A stretch of DNA of 64,000 nt, taken from NCBI GenBank assembly GCA_037576195.1, contig CM075103.1:10230001-10294000 (forward strand), in the 5' to 3' direction. This DNA comes from Phytoseiulus persimilis (taxonomy: Eukaryota; Arthropoda; Arachnida; Mesostigmata; Phytoseiidae). This document shows, piece after piece, positions 37,101 through 48,600 of the stretch; the first letter of the stretch is position 1, and each line of letters begins with the position of its first letter. The position numbers and the translations under genes are program-made. A model generated the notes under the pieces. The model searched no databases, was not told the DNA's origin, and worked only from the letters and a program-made list of their open reading frames with translations.

Positions 37101-37879
37101 ACTGTCTGGGAAGCATTCCATGACACTGATTATTTCTCTCCGTTCTCCAGAACATTTCTGAAATGATTGCGTTTGCATGGCTCTGCATTGTCTATCAGTC
37201 CTCGCTGCGGCTCCAGAGCGGTCCACTGCCGGACAGGATTAGACCGTTTTTGCATTTCGGCCCGAAGGAAGCTCCTTCAATGCATGGCGTTCGTGAATGT
37301 CCGCGCGGTTTACGCTTGATTCCCGGTTTCCATAACAATTGCGCGTCAGAACCAGCCGAAGGAACAGGCCAGGTCCTCGGGCGAAGCCGGGCACGCTCGG
37401 AGAGTTTTAGTGCAATGTAAACAAACCGGTGGGCGCCCTTTAGCAGACGACGAAACACTCAGCGAAGTTCCGTTCTCCGCTCAGGAGTGCGCGTTGAAAG
37501 AAACTGGATACTGTTTCGAGCGATATCGCATCAGCCTGGCTCCAATTTCCTCACAGACACATTCCTCACGGCCTTCCACGCGGCCGGAAAGGGGTTCACA
37601 AATTTCAAGAAAATAGCTCCCTAGAAAAAGCTCGGGACTCGTGAAGGAAAAAAACAGCCGTACTTACTGTTGTCCAATGAGGTCTGCTTCTTTGGCATCG
37701 GCCCACTCAATTTGGCCCACCAACAACATTGCGCAGAAGAGGATAAGAAGATTTCGTTTTGGCCGCGGTACCGAGGCGCAAGATCCCCACAGCGTTGCCC
37801 TGCTGTTTTTCCGGCCCCCATAGCCAAACTGGGGTCGGCAGTTTTTCGGAAGGGACCTTCGCCCCTCCGGGCGTTCCAT
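16194..37879 (-). CDS. CACNA2D: Voltage-gated calcium channel alpha2/delta subunit (26 exons)
   Basis: The product is a secreted, membrane-anchored auxiliary subunit that brings CaV channels to the surface and to synapses. Exons (minus): 37879-37668, 29014-28933, 27843-27576, 27464-27345, 25734-25603, 25465-25260, 25170-25009, 24317-24125, 24002-23953, 23856-23773, 23530-23417, 23330-23283, 22686-22591, 22484-22329, 22186-22007, 21752-21602, 21423-21193, 21041-20933, 19785-19678, 19560-19432, 18462-18312, 18207-18097, 17995-17686, 17620-17247, 16929-16864, 16337-16194. All phases join, giving 3987 nt and 1328 residues. Seen: signal peptide (about 43-57), VWA_N region ([17 protein letters not shown]), VWA domain with MIDAS D306-x-S308-x-S310 ([10 protein letters not shown]), Cache region ([22 protein letters not shown]), [29 protein letters not shown], and a C-terminal CGS plus hydrophobic tail for GPI-type anchoring. 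The 5' edge of the 22686 exon and the 23330 and 16929 exons are the least certain. Which vertebrate paralogue it matches best was not tested. Confidence 0.93.
16864..16929 (-). CDS. CACNA2D: alpha2/delta tentative 66-nt penultimate exon
   Basis: The segment has a pyrimidine-rich acceptor (CCTTCCCTCAG) and a GTAAGC donor. It is 22 codons long in phase 0 on both sides and reads [18 protein letters not shown]. Because exon 24 also ends and exon 26 also begins in phase 0, the gene reads through with or without it. I know no matching segment in other family members, so it could be a cassette exon or a false exon. It sits directly before the C-terminal anchor exon. Confidence 0.5.
18502..19011 (+). 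other. 169-codon open frame inside an alpha2/delta intron, opposite strand
   Basis: The frame starts [19 protein letters not shown] (third codon of the frame onward) and contains one good membrane segment, [19 protein letters not shown]. It lies wholly in the intron between the exons at 19432 and 18462. A GTGAGC sequence follows the membrane segment at about 18882. I do not recognise the protein. Open frames of this size are expected by chance about once or twice in a window this long, so it is not called a gene. Confidence 0.2.
25009..25734 (-). CDS. CACNA2D: alpha2/delta exons 5-7: VWA domain with MIDAS
   Basis: Exon 5 (25734-25603) reads [19 protein letters not shown] and [13 protein letters not shown], equivalent to the ALDEVFxxNREEDP and FGSxTGxxRxYP blocks of the family. 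Exon 6 (25465-25260) carries [13 protein letters not shown], where the third arginine-position of the family's R-R-R-P-W-Y motif (gabapentin-site arginine in vertebrate alpha2/delta-1) is still Arg. It also carries [14 protein letters not shown], the metal-ion-dependent adhesion site needed for channel trafficking. Exon 7 (25170-25009) reads [20 protein letters not shown]. Splice sites are strong (GTGAGT or GTGAGG donors). Confidence 0.93.
31646..32263 (-). other. 205-codon open frame in alpha2/delta intron 1, unassigned
   Basis: The frame contains spaced cysteine pairs (CHCGEF, CVHC, CPAC) and the hydrophobic stretch [14 protein letters not shown] recognise no domain. It is on the same strand as the host gene and has no splice sites matching the gene's phases. 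By a rough estimate a frame of this length is borderline for chance in 64 kb, so its coding status is open. Confidence 0.15.
33892..33925 (+). repeat. GAG/GAC trinucleotide repeat
   Basis: GGAGGAGGAGGACGACGACG-type sequence continues as GAC units. Similar CGA/GAC-family tracts occur at 38474-38500, 42736-42753 and 48190-48275, so this trinucleotide is the commonest simple repeat of the gene-side half of the window. Confidence 0.8.
37668..37879 (-). CDS. CACNA2D: alpha2/delta exon 1: start codon and signal peptide
   Basis: The ATG at 37877-37879 opens 70 codons: an Arg-rich N-terminal stretch, then [15 protein letters not shown] and a small-residue site WADA, and finally EADLIGQ. The exon ends at CAACA|GTAAGTACGG in phase 2. 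The only compatible neighbour is the exon at 29014, which begins with one base and reads [12 protein letters not shown], as in the N-terminus of mature alpha2/delta proteins (SW-x-x-x-x-x-x-DL). Link across the 8.65-kb intron is inference from phase, signal peptide and the absence of a better candidate. The n-region of about 42 residues is long for a signal peptide, so an upstream non-coding exon with another start is possible. Confidence 0.7.
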
Positions 37880-40800
37880 CACTGACTAACTTCTGCTACG
37901 TCCTCCACTCTTGGCGGGCCGGCCGTGGAATCATCCACAGCCCCCGATCGAGGAACGTCCCGTTTGCAGTGGATGAGTTTCACGGCAGTAGGAACCCCGC
38001 GTAGCCAGTTTCGTGATAGACGTGCTACTCTACGGACGATCGATGATGACAGAATTACACACTTTACATCAACTAGGGGACTTGAGTTTGCTCTGAACGT
38101 GAGCGATCGGTCACTTCAACGTTGTCGCTATCGGCGACGACGCCTGCGTAAACGATTTCGACGACACGCACTGATCCTACTTCGGTTTGGTGGTCCCTGC
38201 ACCTAGCTTCTCAAACTAGGCTAGAACTTCCGTCGCCCGGCTGGAACGCTGCTGCTGATTCGCTCCTTGTTGTTTTGGTGTCTTCTCCAGGAGAGGGTGA
38301 CTAGTGTCCGGTCATTGTCGAGGATCGAAGAACAGCGGCGGCGACGGCGAACGGTCGCAAGATGACTTCAAGTCATGGTACTCAATCAAAAACGTCTACT
38401 TGTCGAGCTCACGGTGGTCTACTGGTAAGGCGGTTCGTTCAGCGTTTCCTTCGAGTTTTCTGTTCACTAGGCTACTCGACGACGATGACGACGACGACCG
38501 CTCTATTCGCTTCTTCTAGCCTGCAGCAGTTGCTAAGGTTCACACTTTCTCTCCATCACGCTCTCCGCAGCGGTGCCCGGTGGAGAAGTCGGTGTTCGAT
38601 GACCAGCCGACCCAAACAGACACTGGGAGACCCGTTAGTCGTCGTCTTTGATTTCGGCGGCCGAACTCGCTGAGCCAGCCATCGGTGTCTTGAAACCCGT
38701 TTCGCCTGTGAGCGACTGGGCGACTCAGGCAAAACAGGCCTCTGGCGGGCACAGTTGCCACTCGCGGTCGTACGGTCGAAGGAGCGGAGTCGGACGCGAG
38801 AGCCAACGACGAACCAACATCCAACGAAGTGGCACTTCCTGGGCCTGGCTGCACCCGCGGGCCAAGCAAGTAGACTGCACACACTGCACCGCTTTCTGCT
38901 CTCGCCACAGTGACCACCGTGCGCGCTCTGCTCGATTCAGGAACCAATGTGGCCCGTGGTGGCCGAGCCAGCGAACGACCGACTCACTCGCGCAGCAAGA
39001 AGAAGGCAGAGGGCGCCCCGGCTGGCCCTCATGCGTTCCCGCAGAGAGGAGCCTCGAACTCGGTTGGGGGTGAGGTGCGCGCGCACCGAACCCGCCAAGC
39101 AAACGGAACTCGGCCAAGCCATGGCTGACGCCACCCGCCTGCAACTCGCTTGCCTTCCCGTCGCTTGGACGCTCGGCAAGCCGCGATAGCGAACTACTGT
39201 GCCGGAGAACGACGACGGCGGTGGCGGAACGGGTAGGTCGGGGGAGTCGGAGCCCGCGCGGGCAGGGAAAAAGGAGTTGCGGTTTCCCCGCCAGCCAATG
39301 TGGTCCCGTTAGGTGGAAACGAGGTGCAGTTTCGAACCTCGGGCGAGGAGAGGAGGGTAGAAAGATTTGCAGCCTCATGATAAAACTCATCGCGAGTTGC
39401 CAACTCTTTGTCAAGCGAATAGAGCCGGCGAGACTAACGGGGAACTGCTGCGGATGGCTTCTCCTCATCGGGATTCCGGGAGAACAAGTATCCAAAACTG
39501 ATACCAGACCGTGATGTGTCCAAGCTCCAGAGCGCTCACCAGAAACAAGATTCTATGGCCGAGACGCGTGTCGATCGATCCGGTATGGCAGAGATGACAG
39601 AACACAGCGGTGACCGCGAGCTCGACCACGTAGTCATTGACTATAGATTTGGATTCGACTCTCTCTCTCTCTCTCTCTCTCTTCTTCCGTACGAATGCTC
39701 AACAATGCTGTTTCCATGCGCCACCTCACGCAGCTCTTGAAACCACCGAGCTGCCTCTTACCACGGCACATGTTCCGGGCCCTGATGCAGGGAAAAGTCC
39801 CGCCTGGGAACTTTTCAGTAGTTGCTTCCAATCTCGCTGTGCTGTGGGCGGCGGGATCCCCGTGCGCTCTCAACCGAGGGCCCTATGGCCCTCACACAAA
39901 ATCCGATCAACGGTTTTCCGAGTTTGAATTTCTCATCGTTCTCGTGGAGCTCAGCTGAGACCCAGCCGGTGTTGGGCTTATTCTTCGCGACACAGGCGAC
40001 ATGAAGCGCCGAAAATCGCAGCTGTACGACAACAGCAACTAGAACGTTCGGTCTCATAAGAAAAAAGGCTGGCGCCGCCACTGGTCATGGACATGCGAAC
40101 GACAGACACACTTCAAAAAAATTTCAGACTGAAGAACCCCGCAGAAGTGCCGAGCTGGGAACCGGAAATGGGCATAGCGGAGGAGCGTGACGGCGATTCT
40201 CGATTGCGGTACAATATCTTCCATCGGAACTCTGTGTTTATCAAATATTCAAGGACTATTCTCGACTCTAGAGTCAAGGTCGTCACGCGTATTGAAATAA
40301 GAGGACGTCAGAGCGAAGTTCCTGCCAAGACGGTGCGTGTAACAATGTGCATCGCATATGTGTCACACTTGAGAAGTCTAGAGGGGAGCAGTTTCCCCAA
40401 TGGGGTTTTTAGGGCCAATGGGGGGAGATACTCTTCGAACGGAGGGATGGAACCAAGTTCCAAGTAAAAAGTCCTGTTCCGGATCCTCACAAAACGGAAC
40501 AGCTGAGGAGAACTCTTCCGAGTATAATATCTTTCCCCTCGCCTTTACTCAGTCAGCTTCGACACTTGCACTCCTAGCCCCCTCCTCCTCCCCAATCGCA
40601 CCGCAACCTCAACCGGCACCATCAGCAACTCAGGGATTGACCGTGACGCGGCTGCTGCTGCAGCCAGATGCCGTAGAACTCTTCGACAGACGGTACCTCC
40701 CAATGGGGAATTAAGTTGGATGCGGGAGAGCATTGATTCATTCCCCGGAGGGAGACGGCGCTCATCTCGCCGGAATCTGTAGCGAGAAACAAAACGATAA

Positions 40801-43800
40801 GGGAACGAAAAAGAACGGAGCTCGGAGAGGAAACTTCAATCGTCCATCACTAGAGGCGGGCGTCCGAATGTCGACAGTCAATAATACAGCAGCCCTTCTC
40901 GTCCGTTTTTCCGCCGATCCACCCGAAGAAGGCTCGAGCAGCAATAACGGAGCCCGAGGCATAATTCCCCCGGAAGGCTCCTCTCTCTTCATTCTGCTCC
41001 TATTCTGAGCTGTTCAATTGTTCGCCATGCGCGTTTCAACAGCTGTTGAATTTAGATCTGAATTCCGTGTTGTTCCGACGCTGGGGTGCCGCGGGTGTAG
41101 CCGCTTTAGAGAGAGTTGCAGATCGAGAAAAGAACCTGTTACTTCCGCAGGTCGAGCGGTGGTGGTGGTAAAGGCGAAGACGGCAGCGGCGGCGGTGGTA
41201 ACGTAATCGGATTCCAATAGGAGCGAGTCTTTCTTTTCCTCTCCGGCGCAGTTTGTTCCCGGCACCGAGCCCAATACAGCGACGGGGAATTTCCTCCCTC
41301 AAACTGTGGGAACGGCCGCCGCCGCACGGACGAGAGAGAAGGATGGCAACCGTTTCCGAAGGACAGGTTGGCGCTCTGAACGCTCATAATCAGCTGTGTC
41401 ATGCAATAGATTACGAGATTGCGACTGTTTATATTATTTCTACGCACGCCGTTGATTGATTTCGCTCCTCAATGTTTGAGGCAATGTTTTGCGTCGTGAT
41501 GAACTTCACGGCGAGTATTCGTTCGTCGCTGCTGATAACGTGTTTGGAAGATCGCGACTCATAACCCCCCCCCCCCCGTCCTTTCGACGCTTCTCTTCCG
41601 GGCAACGACGCAGACAAACTTCGAGGGTACTTCGCGCAATTCTCGAGAGGGCAACCCGCTCAGACGATACAGCACCGAGTGGGCAGGAACTAGATCACGT
41701 GATGAAGTCATGCGGATTCGTCTGATCCGTGGAGTCATATTTAGTAGTGTCGGGACCTCATCACGGGACTAGATTATCCTCAATCGCTTCAGTGATCGCA
41801 TTAGCAGCACTTGAAAACTCTGCATACGATTGTGGAATTGTCAGTCCAGTACCTTGAATCCGCCGAAGGGGGATCGATTCATGGCAGCATCGAGTCCGAA
41901 CCCAGCAGAATATGCGCCAGAACTCAGTTCACGCGGGTTCTGCTGAACACCAACAATGGTGGAACTTTCTCCTCGTTCCGCTGTATGGAATGGATTATGT
42001 GAGACTCCCGCTATTCTCCGAGCTGATCGTATCATCATTGAATGACTGTGAGCGCTTCTTCTGAAGAATCGGAGACCATGTTATTGCTTCCACAGAGGCT
42101 CCTCTGTCAGTCAGAGAGTTTTCACTATTTGGAGTCATTGACTCGAGCAACTTCGCACGGAGACGGAGAACACGCAGGAAAATCGTTCTCATCAAGCCTT
42201 CTCCTCCGCCCAAGGGTCCCGAGCTGACAACGTCTTCCCCCGGGGACCCAGAGCGGAATTTGCACTCCGTTGACAGACTTCTCTCATCCCGGCCGGCGCT
42301 TGTTTACCATCGTGAGGAATTCATACGATATCTGCTGCGAATCCTGTGAAATCATCACCCGCGATCTATAGGAGCTCGAGTATGCGCAACGTGGACATCC
42401 GCCGGGTGTGTTCAGCATGAAACCGAGCCAACGTTGTTATTGCATGCGCTTCTCCATCTTCATCTGCGATGCCCGCGCTCAGTGAGCCTACTCCCTGGGA
42501 GACTCTTTCCCTCCATCCTAATTCCTCCGCCGTGGAGCGTACGGTGATTACTCCGATGCTTCCGACGACTATTTCGATGGTGCACATGCCGATCGGACCG
42601 AGACTGTGTATGCCTCATCTGCTCGTCCATCTGTTCGACCGTTCATTTGCCGGCTGTTCATCTGCCTCCTGCCCGGAGGCAAGACACGCTCGTTCGAGCG
42701 GATATCTCCGTCGCGCACTTGCATGCCCAGACTTCTTCAGACGACGACGACGACGAGTCATGGGAGGCACGAGCCGCTATTTTCAACCTGAGGCATGGAA
42801 TGATAACAAGACGTTTTTGCCTCACCAGATTAAAGCTCCATCCATAAAGCTCTGCGGCCCGGCCCGGTGTCCTGGTCCCGTCTCTCACCTCGTTCTGCGG
42901 GGAAGCCCCCTCGAGCCGGAACGACAGCCCACAGGAAATTATTGACATAAGATCGTTCCTTCGTAGGGTTCGACCATTGCTGACCGCTTCCCGGACAAAA
43001 TAACGGAAATATTTTGGGACCGGGCGGAGAGCAACTTCTCAGCCGCCCGCTCGACTGGGTAAGTGACTCGCTGAGTTTGATGATTCCGGGAGATTTTATT
43101 GCGAAAACCCTGCTCGAAGGGTTCGAGAGGTCGAGCCGTCATTGTGAGTTTTCCTCTGGAGCGAGTGTGTGCGTCGTAGTGTTCCTTCGATCGATCGACC
43201 GTTCGTCCGTCCATGCTTTGCGAAATAAAAAATAAAAAGCCTCCAGGGAGAGGAGAGCCGACTTGCTGGCTTCGAAAAATTCCCGGCGCGCGTCTCGAGA
43301 ACTTACTCCGGCCGGGTCGGAGAACTTTTCTCGACAACTTCACGCTAACCCTGTTTCCGATCTCCACTCTCGCCGCTGCGGTGCGCCGTTTCGATCGAGT
43401 TTGATTTGAGAGAAACCTTTCCGACTCCGTCATTGATCACCTTCGCCGGAGCCCTCGAAAACACAGGAGACAAGCTTCATAACTGTACGCCGGGGCCGCG
43501 ATGGTTGGCACTCGATGGAAAAGTGAACAATTTGGTGTTGGATAGATTCGGTCGATGACCACGGCTGGTTGTTCCCCAATATCTGAACTCTGACGTTCAT
43601 CACCGGATCAAAGGTTCTCGTCTACGAAGCTCGCCGAATCGCTTCATGACGGACACGCTTTTGTTCGGTCACGCGTTTCATAACGATCCAGCAGCAGTGG
43701 CAATCTGTCTTATCAGGGAGGGCGTTGTGAGGACCGGGGAGAGCTCCGGATTCACTTCACTCCATACTTAATCGAGATCAGATTGAGTTGAATACTGGAA

Positions 43801-45496
43801 TCAGGCCCTCCTCTCGGAGATCCACTCGTCCGAGAGAGTTCCGTGAATCTTCATTCCACAATTCGCCCAAAGTCTGCTGGTAATGCGATCGAGAGCCGTT
43901 CTGATTTGCAACAACGATTGAGTTTATTAGGTTGATGAACAAGCCGCGCGAAGTCCGTTCCTGTGCGACTCCTGATTCTCGGGGGACGACGATATCGGAA
44001 TCCGGCACGACAGAGAATCTAGTGGCCTTGGACGGGATCGGGGAGCTGCTCTCAGTTTTCATCGCATATGGCCGCACCGGGCCTATTTCGGGAAGTTTGA
44101 GCCAGGTGAGACCTGATATGATTTAGCGTTCGCGCGGCGTCGAGGGAAAGTGTCGGGAATTCAAAGATATGATTATGTGATCTTTGAACGCCCGGCCGGG
44201 CTCTCCTCTTGCTCCTGAAACAGGACACGGTACAGTAAACCGGTCGGACACCGCTTTAACGCTTGGCGGCTGTTCGTGGTGGACAATGTGTTTTTGATGA
44301 TGACGGCGGCGATGATGATGTTGATGACGGTCGCCGATTCGGCGCAACTGGGCGGCTGACCGAGCGACTGCCTATTCCGCGAGCAGTGCGTGCCTATCGG
44401 AGCCTGGGTGGAGGAGCGGCTTGTCAGGTTGCTGGCTAAGCTGCTCGAAACGCCTCAGCGCGCTTGAATGGCGGACCGCCGATGGAAGCGTCCACTGTTT
44501 TGTGACCACCGTCTCGCGCATCCCCCCCTCTCCTCCCCACCCGCTGCCGGAATGGACCCCATAAGCAACGGATTGCTAAGCCCGTTCGGAGTTCATCGAG
44601 TTCTGGCTGAACGGCCGAAAATCCCGAAATAGGAATCAATTGGTTGTGCCGCCTCGGGCCTCAAGCCATGAGCATCCCTCTCAACGCCGCCTCCCAGCAC
44701 CCTGCCCCCGCCCCTCCCCCGATGCCTGGCTCTCCTGCTAAGACGAGGCGTGTCCTCGACGTCGCTGCTGAGGGTACTCATTGAACGAACGGTCGGTCGT
44801 TCGCTCACTCGGTCGAATGAAAGAAAGGAAGAAACAAGATAAGTAACATAGTTTCTCCGTCTGTCCGCCCACTCTGTGTTGGGCCGCGGTGGGTCGGATC
44901 ACAGATTACGGTCCGGATGCCGCCGTCACCCACCAGTCAGCCGCGCTAGCGAAGACGGCCCCAGTCGGCAAGGCTTCATCAGTATTGCCACCATTTGCCA
45001 AATTGTTTCTGCGAATCGGGTCGGACAGACGAGAGCGTTTATTCCCGCATTGGACAGATTGTTGCCCTGCCGAGTGCAGGAGAACTACCCTGTCATCTCG
45101 CACCCTTCTTCTGTTTCTCAACTACGAAAAAGTGAACGCTCACGGGCCCCACGCGACAGGGCTTCGAGTTTCGAAATGTCCGTCCGAGGAACCGTTGCCG
45201 GCGCTGGTGTAGACCGTGAGCCACGTGTGTCCCCGGAGTCGTTGTCGATTTTTCTGTCGGTGGAATCAGTCCTCGATTCTCTTCCACTTCGAGGCCGGTC
45301 GGGGCCGCCTCTCGCTACGGATCAGGGCTGTCTGCATTCAGATCGAGTGTTGGTATGGTTTGTGCGTTGCGTGATTACACGATTGAGCTACGGGGTGAAT
45401 GCTGCGGTCGCGAAGGGAGCACGAAGACGCGACGTGCGCGCTGACAGGGTCGTAAGTCCTCTCGAGGGATCGTTATAATGTTTTCATCGAGATGTA
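37880..45496. other. Region between alpha2/delta 5' end and the methyltransferase 3' end; no gene recognised
   Basis: About 7.6 kb holds many short overlapping frames but none with a known domain or coherent splicing. The part near 37.9-39 kb should contain the alpha2/delta promoter and any 5' untranslated exon. Simple repeats are a CT run at 39659-39682, a GAC tract near 38480, a C run at 41567-41579 and a GAT/GAC-rich patch at 44297-44335. Confidence 0.4.
39659..39682 (+). repeat. (CT)n dinucleotide repeat
   Basis: An uninterrupted run of about 11 CT units lies in the upstream region of the alpha2/delta gene. Such GA/CT tracts can bind GAGA-type factors in arthropod promoters; whether this one does is unknown. 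Confidence 0.85.
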
Positions 45497-45497
45497 T

Positions 45498-45503
45498 TTA
45501 TTT
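45498..45503 (-). terminator. Polyadenylation signal AATAAA for the methyltransferase gene
   Basis: On the minus strand AATAAA occurs about 140 bases beyond the stop codon at 45640-45642. The spacing suits a short 3' UTR and supports the choice of the exon at 45794-45640 as the last exon. A plus-strand AATAAA also lies close by at 45512, but no plus-strand gene leads to it. Confidence 0.55.
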
Positions 45504-45639
45504 GGAACACAATAAATGTCAGATTGCGCGCTCGGCGGTGCCACACGCCAACACATGACAAGCACTCCCCGTGGAGTCTTCGAGTGTAGGTGAACCGTTA
45601 GGCTGATTGGTCGAAAGTGGAGCGCCTCGAGAGCCGCAC

Positions 45640-48600
45640 TCAATCGGTGCGCCCGTGAAGAACCGCGATCCGGTAGTTGAATACTCCGCTCCCTCCACTT
45701 AGCTCAAGGTAGCTCTTCACGAGGTCTTCCTCGAAATCGTCGCGTTGCTCAGCGGGAACAGTTTTGTGAACTGGACAAACGGCCACGGCTGAGTCTGGAA
45801 AGGGGTTAAGGACGCACTTTAGTCACGGTGATAAATGCGCCGGAGGGTCCTGCTTCCTGTATCCGCTTCGGGTAACTGAGCTCAAAACTTCTCATTGCAG
45901 TACCATATGACTGTAACATGGAAGTTTGTCGTCAACGCAATGACAATCAAAACAAAGTATTGCAACGTAATATTACGGAATCAGCATTCCACAGAGACTG
46001 GTGTATGGCCAGCAGAATCGGTTTCCGACATCGTACGGAGTGCATGTTCGTGTAAGAAGACGGTCGAGTAGATTCAAGAGTCCACGGACTGTGCGTTCAG
46101 CGGGGGAGAGTGTCCACCGGCGTCAGCGCAAGGTCAGTCTGCGCAGTTCGAAAATGATTGGTAGCCGGAATTGTGCGGCAGAAATGTCCAGCGAGACGAC
46201 CACAAACGGGGGTGCACACGCTGATATAAGCGGTGTAGAAAAGCACGTCATGCGAACATCCCAATCGATCTTTTGACTTGAACCGCCTGCGTGCACGAAT
46301 TTCAATCAATTTGAGTCAATCGGTCTGCACTTCCCTCAAATCTTTGCCCGATGTCTCGCTGAGCTTGCTCGCTCCTGAAATTGAAGGGTGATCCGCGGAT
46401 GAGGACACGCACAACTGACGACCCAGTGCGTCATCAATCGTAAACCCAGGCTGTATGATGCTGGCAACGTCAATGAGCAATGTCAGGCACAGTAAGTGTA
46501 ACTGTCGATGCCGCGAAACTCGGATGCTCGTCGTCTTTCCCGAGTTTACCCTGTGCGGAAACGTTTCGAGAATACTTCCGCCACGCGGAACCCTGTCGGA
46601 GTCTCATGCACCCGCGGATTCCCTGCAAGGGAAATACTTCTGCTTTGGATTCGAGTGGAAGAGTGAGTATCTGTCAGCAGCTTCCGCATGAACAATTTCA
46701 GGAACTCAGATAGCGCGACACCGAACTCCCGTCTCGGAGCGGCGTCCCTCGCCTTCGAGCGAGGTAAACATTCCAAGCAGGATAACTGTTTCCCAGCCGC
46801 TGGATGTCGATAATTCAGGCGCGAAATAGAATCATAATCGGGCCGGTAACCCTCAGATTCTTCACGGAATTGGGTTTCGGACCCCCGGAGTATGATTCAC
46901 GCAGCATTGGAGTCCCGTGGAACCAACCTTCGAGAGAATCTTTCTCGAAGCAAGAGCGATAGAGCATTCGATCCAGCTGGAAGTCTAAGAGCAGCCAGCA
47001 GCTCCAGCCACATTTGACCGACGGACCTTCTAAGCGGACGATCCTCGATCCTTCGTTGTGACTATGCATAGTAGCCCACGTTTTGAAATTTGTAGCGCTC
47101 GGTCGGATGCACTGGGTTTCAAGCCTCTACGAAGCAACTCCAGCGCTCAGCGAAGCTGGCCCACCTTTCACAAGAAGGTGAAGAAGAGCTCCTGAAACTT
47201 GCTCAGACTTCCCGGCTCCATCTCCGGTCGTTCCTTGCTCGAGTGACTCCCCTCAGTTACGAGCCGATCGATGTTGACGTAGTCGAGGATTGCGTCCTCG
47301 GGTCCCGAAGATATTTCCTGCTGAAACGCTCCGAGATTTTCAGCTCCCGGAATTCCTGTCGTTGCTTCTCACACTTTCCGAACTCCCCTCTCCGCCTCTC
47401 TCCCCTCTTCTCTCTATCACTCTTTCCCTCTCTCTAACTGGGCATTAAAAGACTCCTCCAGTTTCCTCCACAACTCTTGCAGCTTGTCGTACCTCAGCAG
47501 TACCCCGGTCGCTGGCAACCAGTCTCAGGCCAACTGCTTGCCCCGCCAGCACTGCTTACCACCTCGTAGGAGAAGAATCACCCGCCACCTTGCCGAGTTT
47601 CCCGCTCACTGACTCGGCGCCTGAGTCAGTTTTCTATGCCGTTGGCGATCGCGCGGCTGGCAAGGCTCAGCAGAGCCTCGGCCCAGCTTGTAGGTCGTCA
47701 TCGTCGTCGTCAGCAGCTAGCGGTGTGGTGTTTAGAGTTCGGGCTACGTACGCTGAGCGAGCGCGCGAACAAACCGGGGCACGGCTGAGCGCCCCTATTG
47801 TTGGCTAAATTAAGCTCACTTTCAGCGGCGGCGCAGTGGGATATGGCCAAGGAAGGATGGGGATGAACGTCGGCCGGCCAAACCGCCCGCCCGCCCGCCT
47901 GCCCGGCCGGCGATCCCGCCAGCTACCCGCCAGACGACTAGGAAGGCCGTCCAACAACTATGCAGGCGCGGTGTGAGCAAGCGTGCCCTGCGCTGGGGAA
48001 AGGAGCCCCTGTCCGCAGTCAAAAACTGACGTCGAGCTGAATAAAACTCCTGGAAATCCAAAGCGAATATAATATGCATGTATATTATATTCCCGGAGAG
48101 CTGCTCCCCGTGCTCCGCCGCGAACCCTCTCGGAGGCGACTGGGCACTGCTTCAAACGGCTAAAAGAGGAAGCCTCTGCAAAAAAACAGTCCGCCTCCAA
48201 CGTCGTCGTTATCGTCGCTTAGGTGGCGATGATAGCTGTCGTCGCTCTGGCAGTCGTTGTCGTCGTCGTCGAGGATGACGCTAGTCGGCTGTGCTCTTTG
48301 GTATTCGCTCGTCTCGGCTGCCACAGACGTCGCTAGTCATGAACCCAACAAACCTCGAAGCTTCTCCAGACTCGCGTGACCGAACTCCATGTTGAGAACT
48401 TCGCAACTGCGGAGCTTGAAACCACAGCTTTCTGCCATTTCCTGCAGAGACTGCTGACTGTATATTTCCCCGAACGGAATTGTTGTCGATTCCTGGAGGG
48501 CAAATAGAGGAGAACGGAGGGTAAGAATTTACCTTCACGAAGTGGGTTCTTGATCGCTCGGAGACAAAAGTGGAACAACAGAAACAAGCACGAGAGGGAA

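Larger units (their letters stand above)
29015..37667 (-). other. First intron of the alpha2/delta gene (8.65 kb)
   Basis: No recognised exon lies here. It holds low-complexity tracts: CCG/GCC repeats near 33520-33550, a GAG-to-GAC trinucleotide run at 33892-33925, an AAGC run at 33650-33665 and a GTGC run at 35733-35750. The longest open frame is on the minus strand at 31646-32263. Long first introns of channel genes often carry enhancers, but no specific site can be named from sequence alone. Confidence 0.5.

Noticed and set aside
44876-45478. 200-codon plus-strand frame followed by an AATAAA at 45512
   Set aside because: There is no known motif and it overlaps other frames. The nearby minus-strand AATAAA fits the methyltransferase gene better.
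48337-48492. Ending the methyltransferase at the stop 48337-48339
   Set aside because: It would remove the conserved C-terminal block, which was found in phase at 45794-45640 with a polyadenylation signal behind it.
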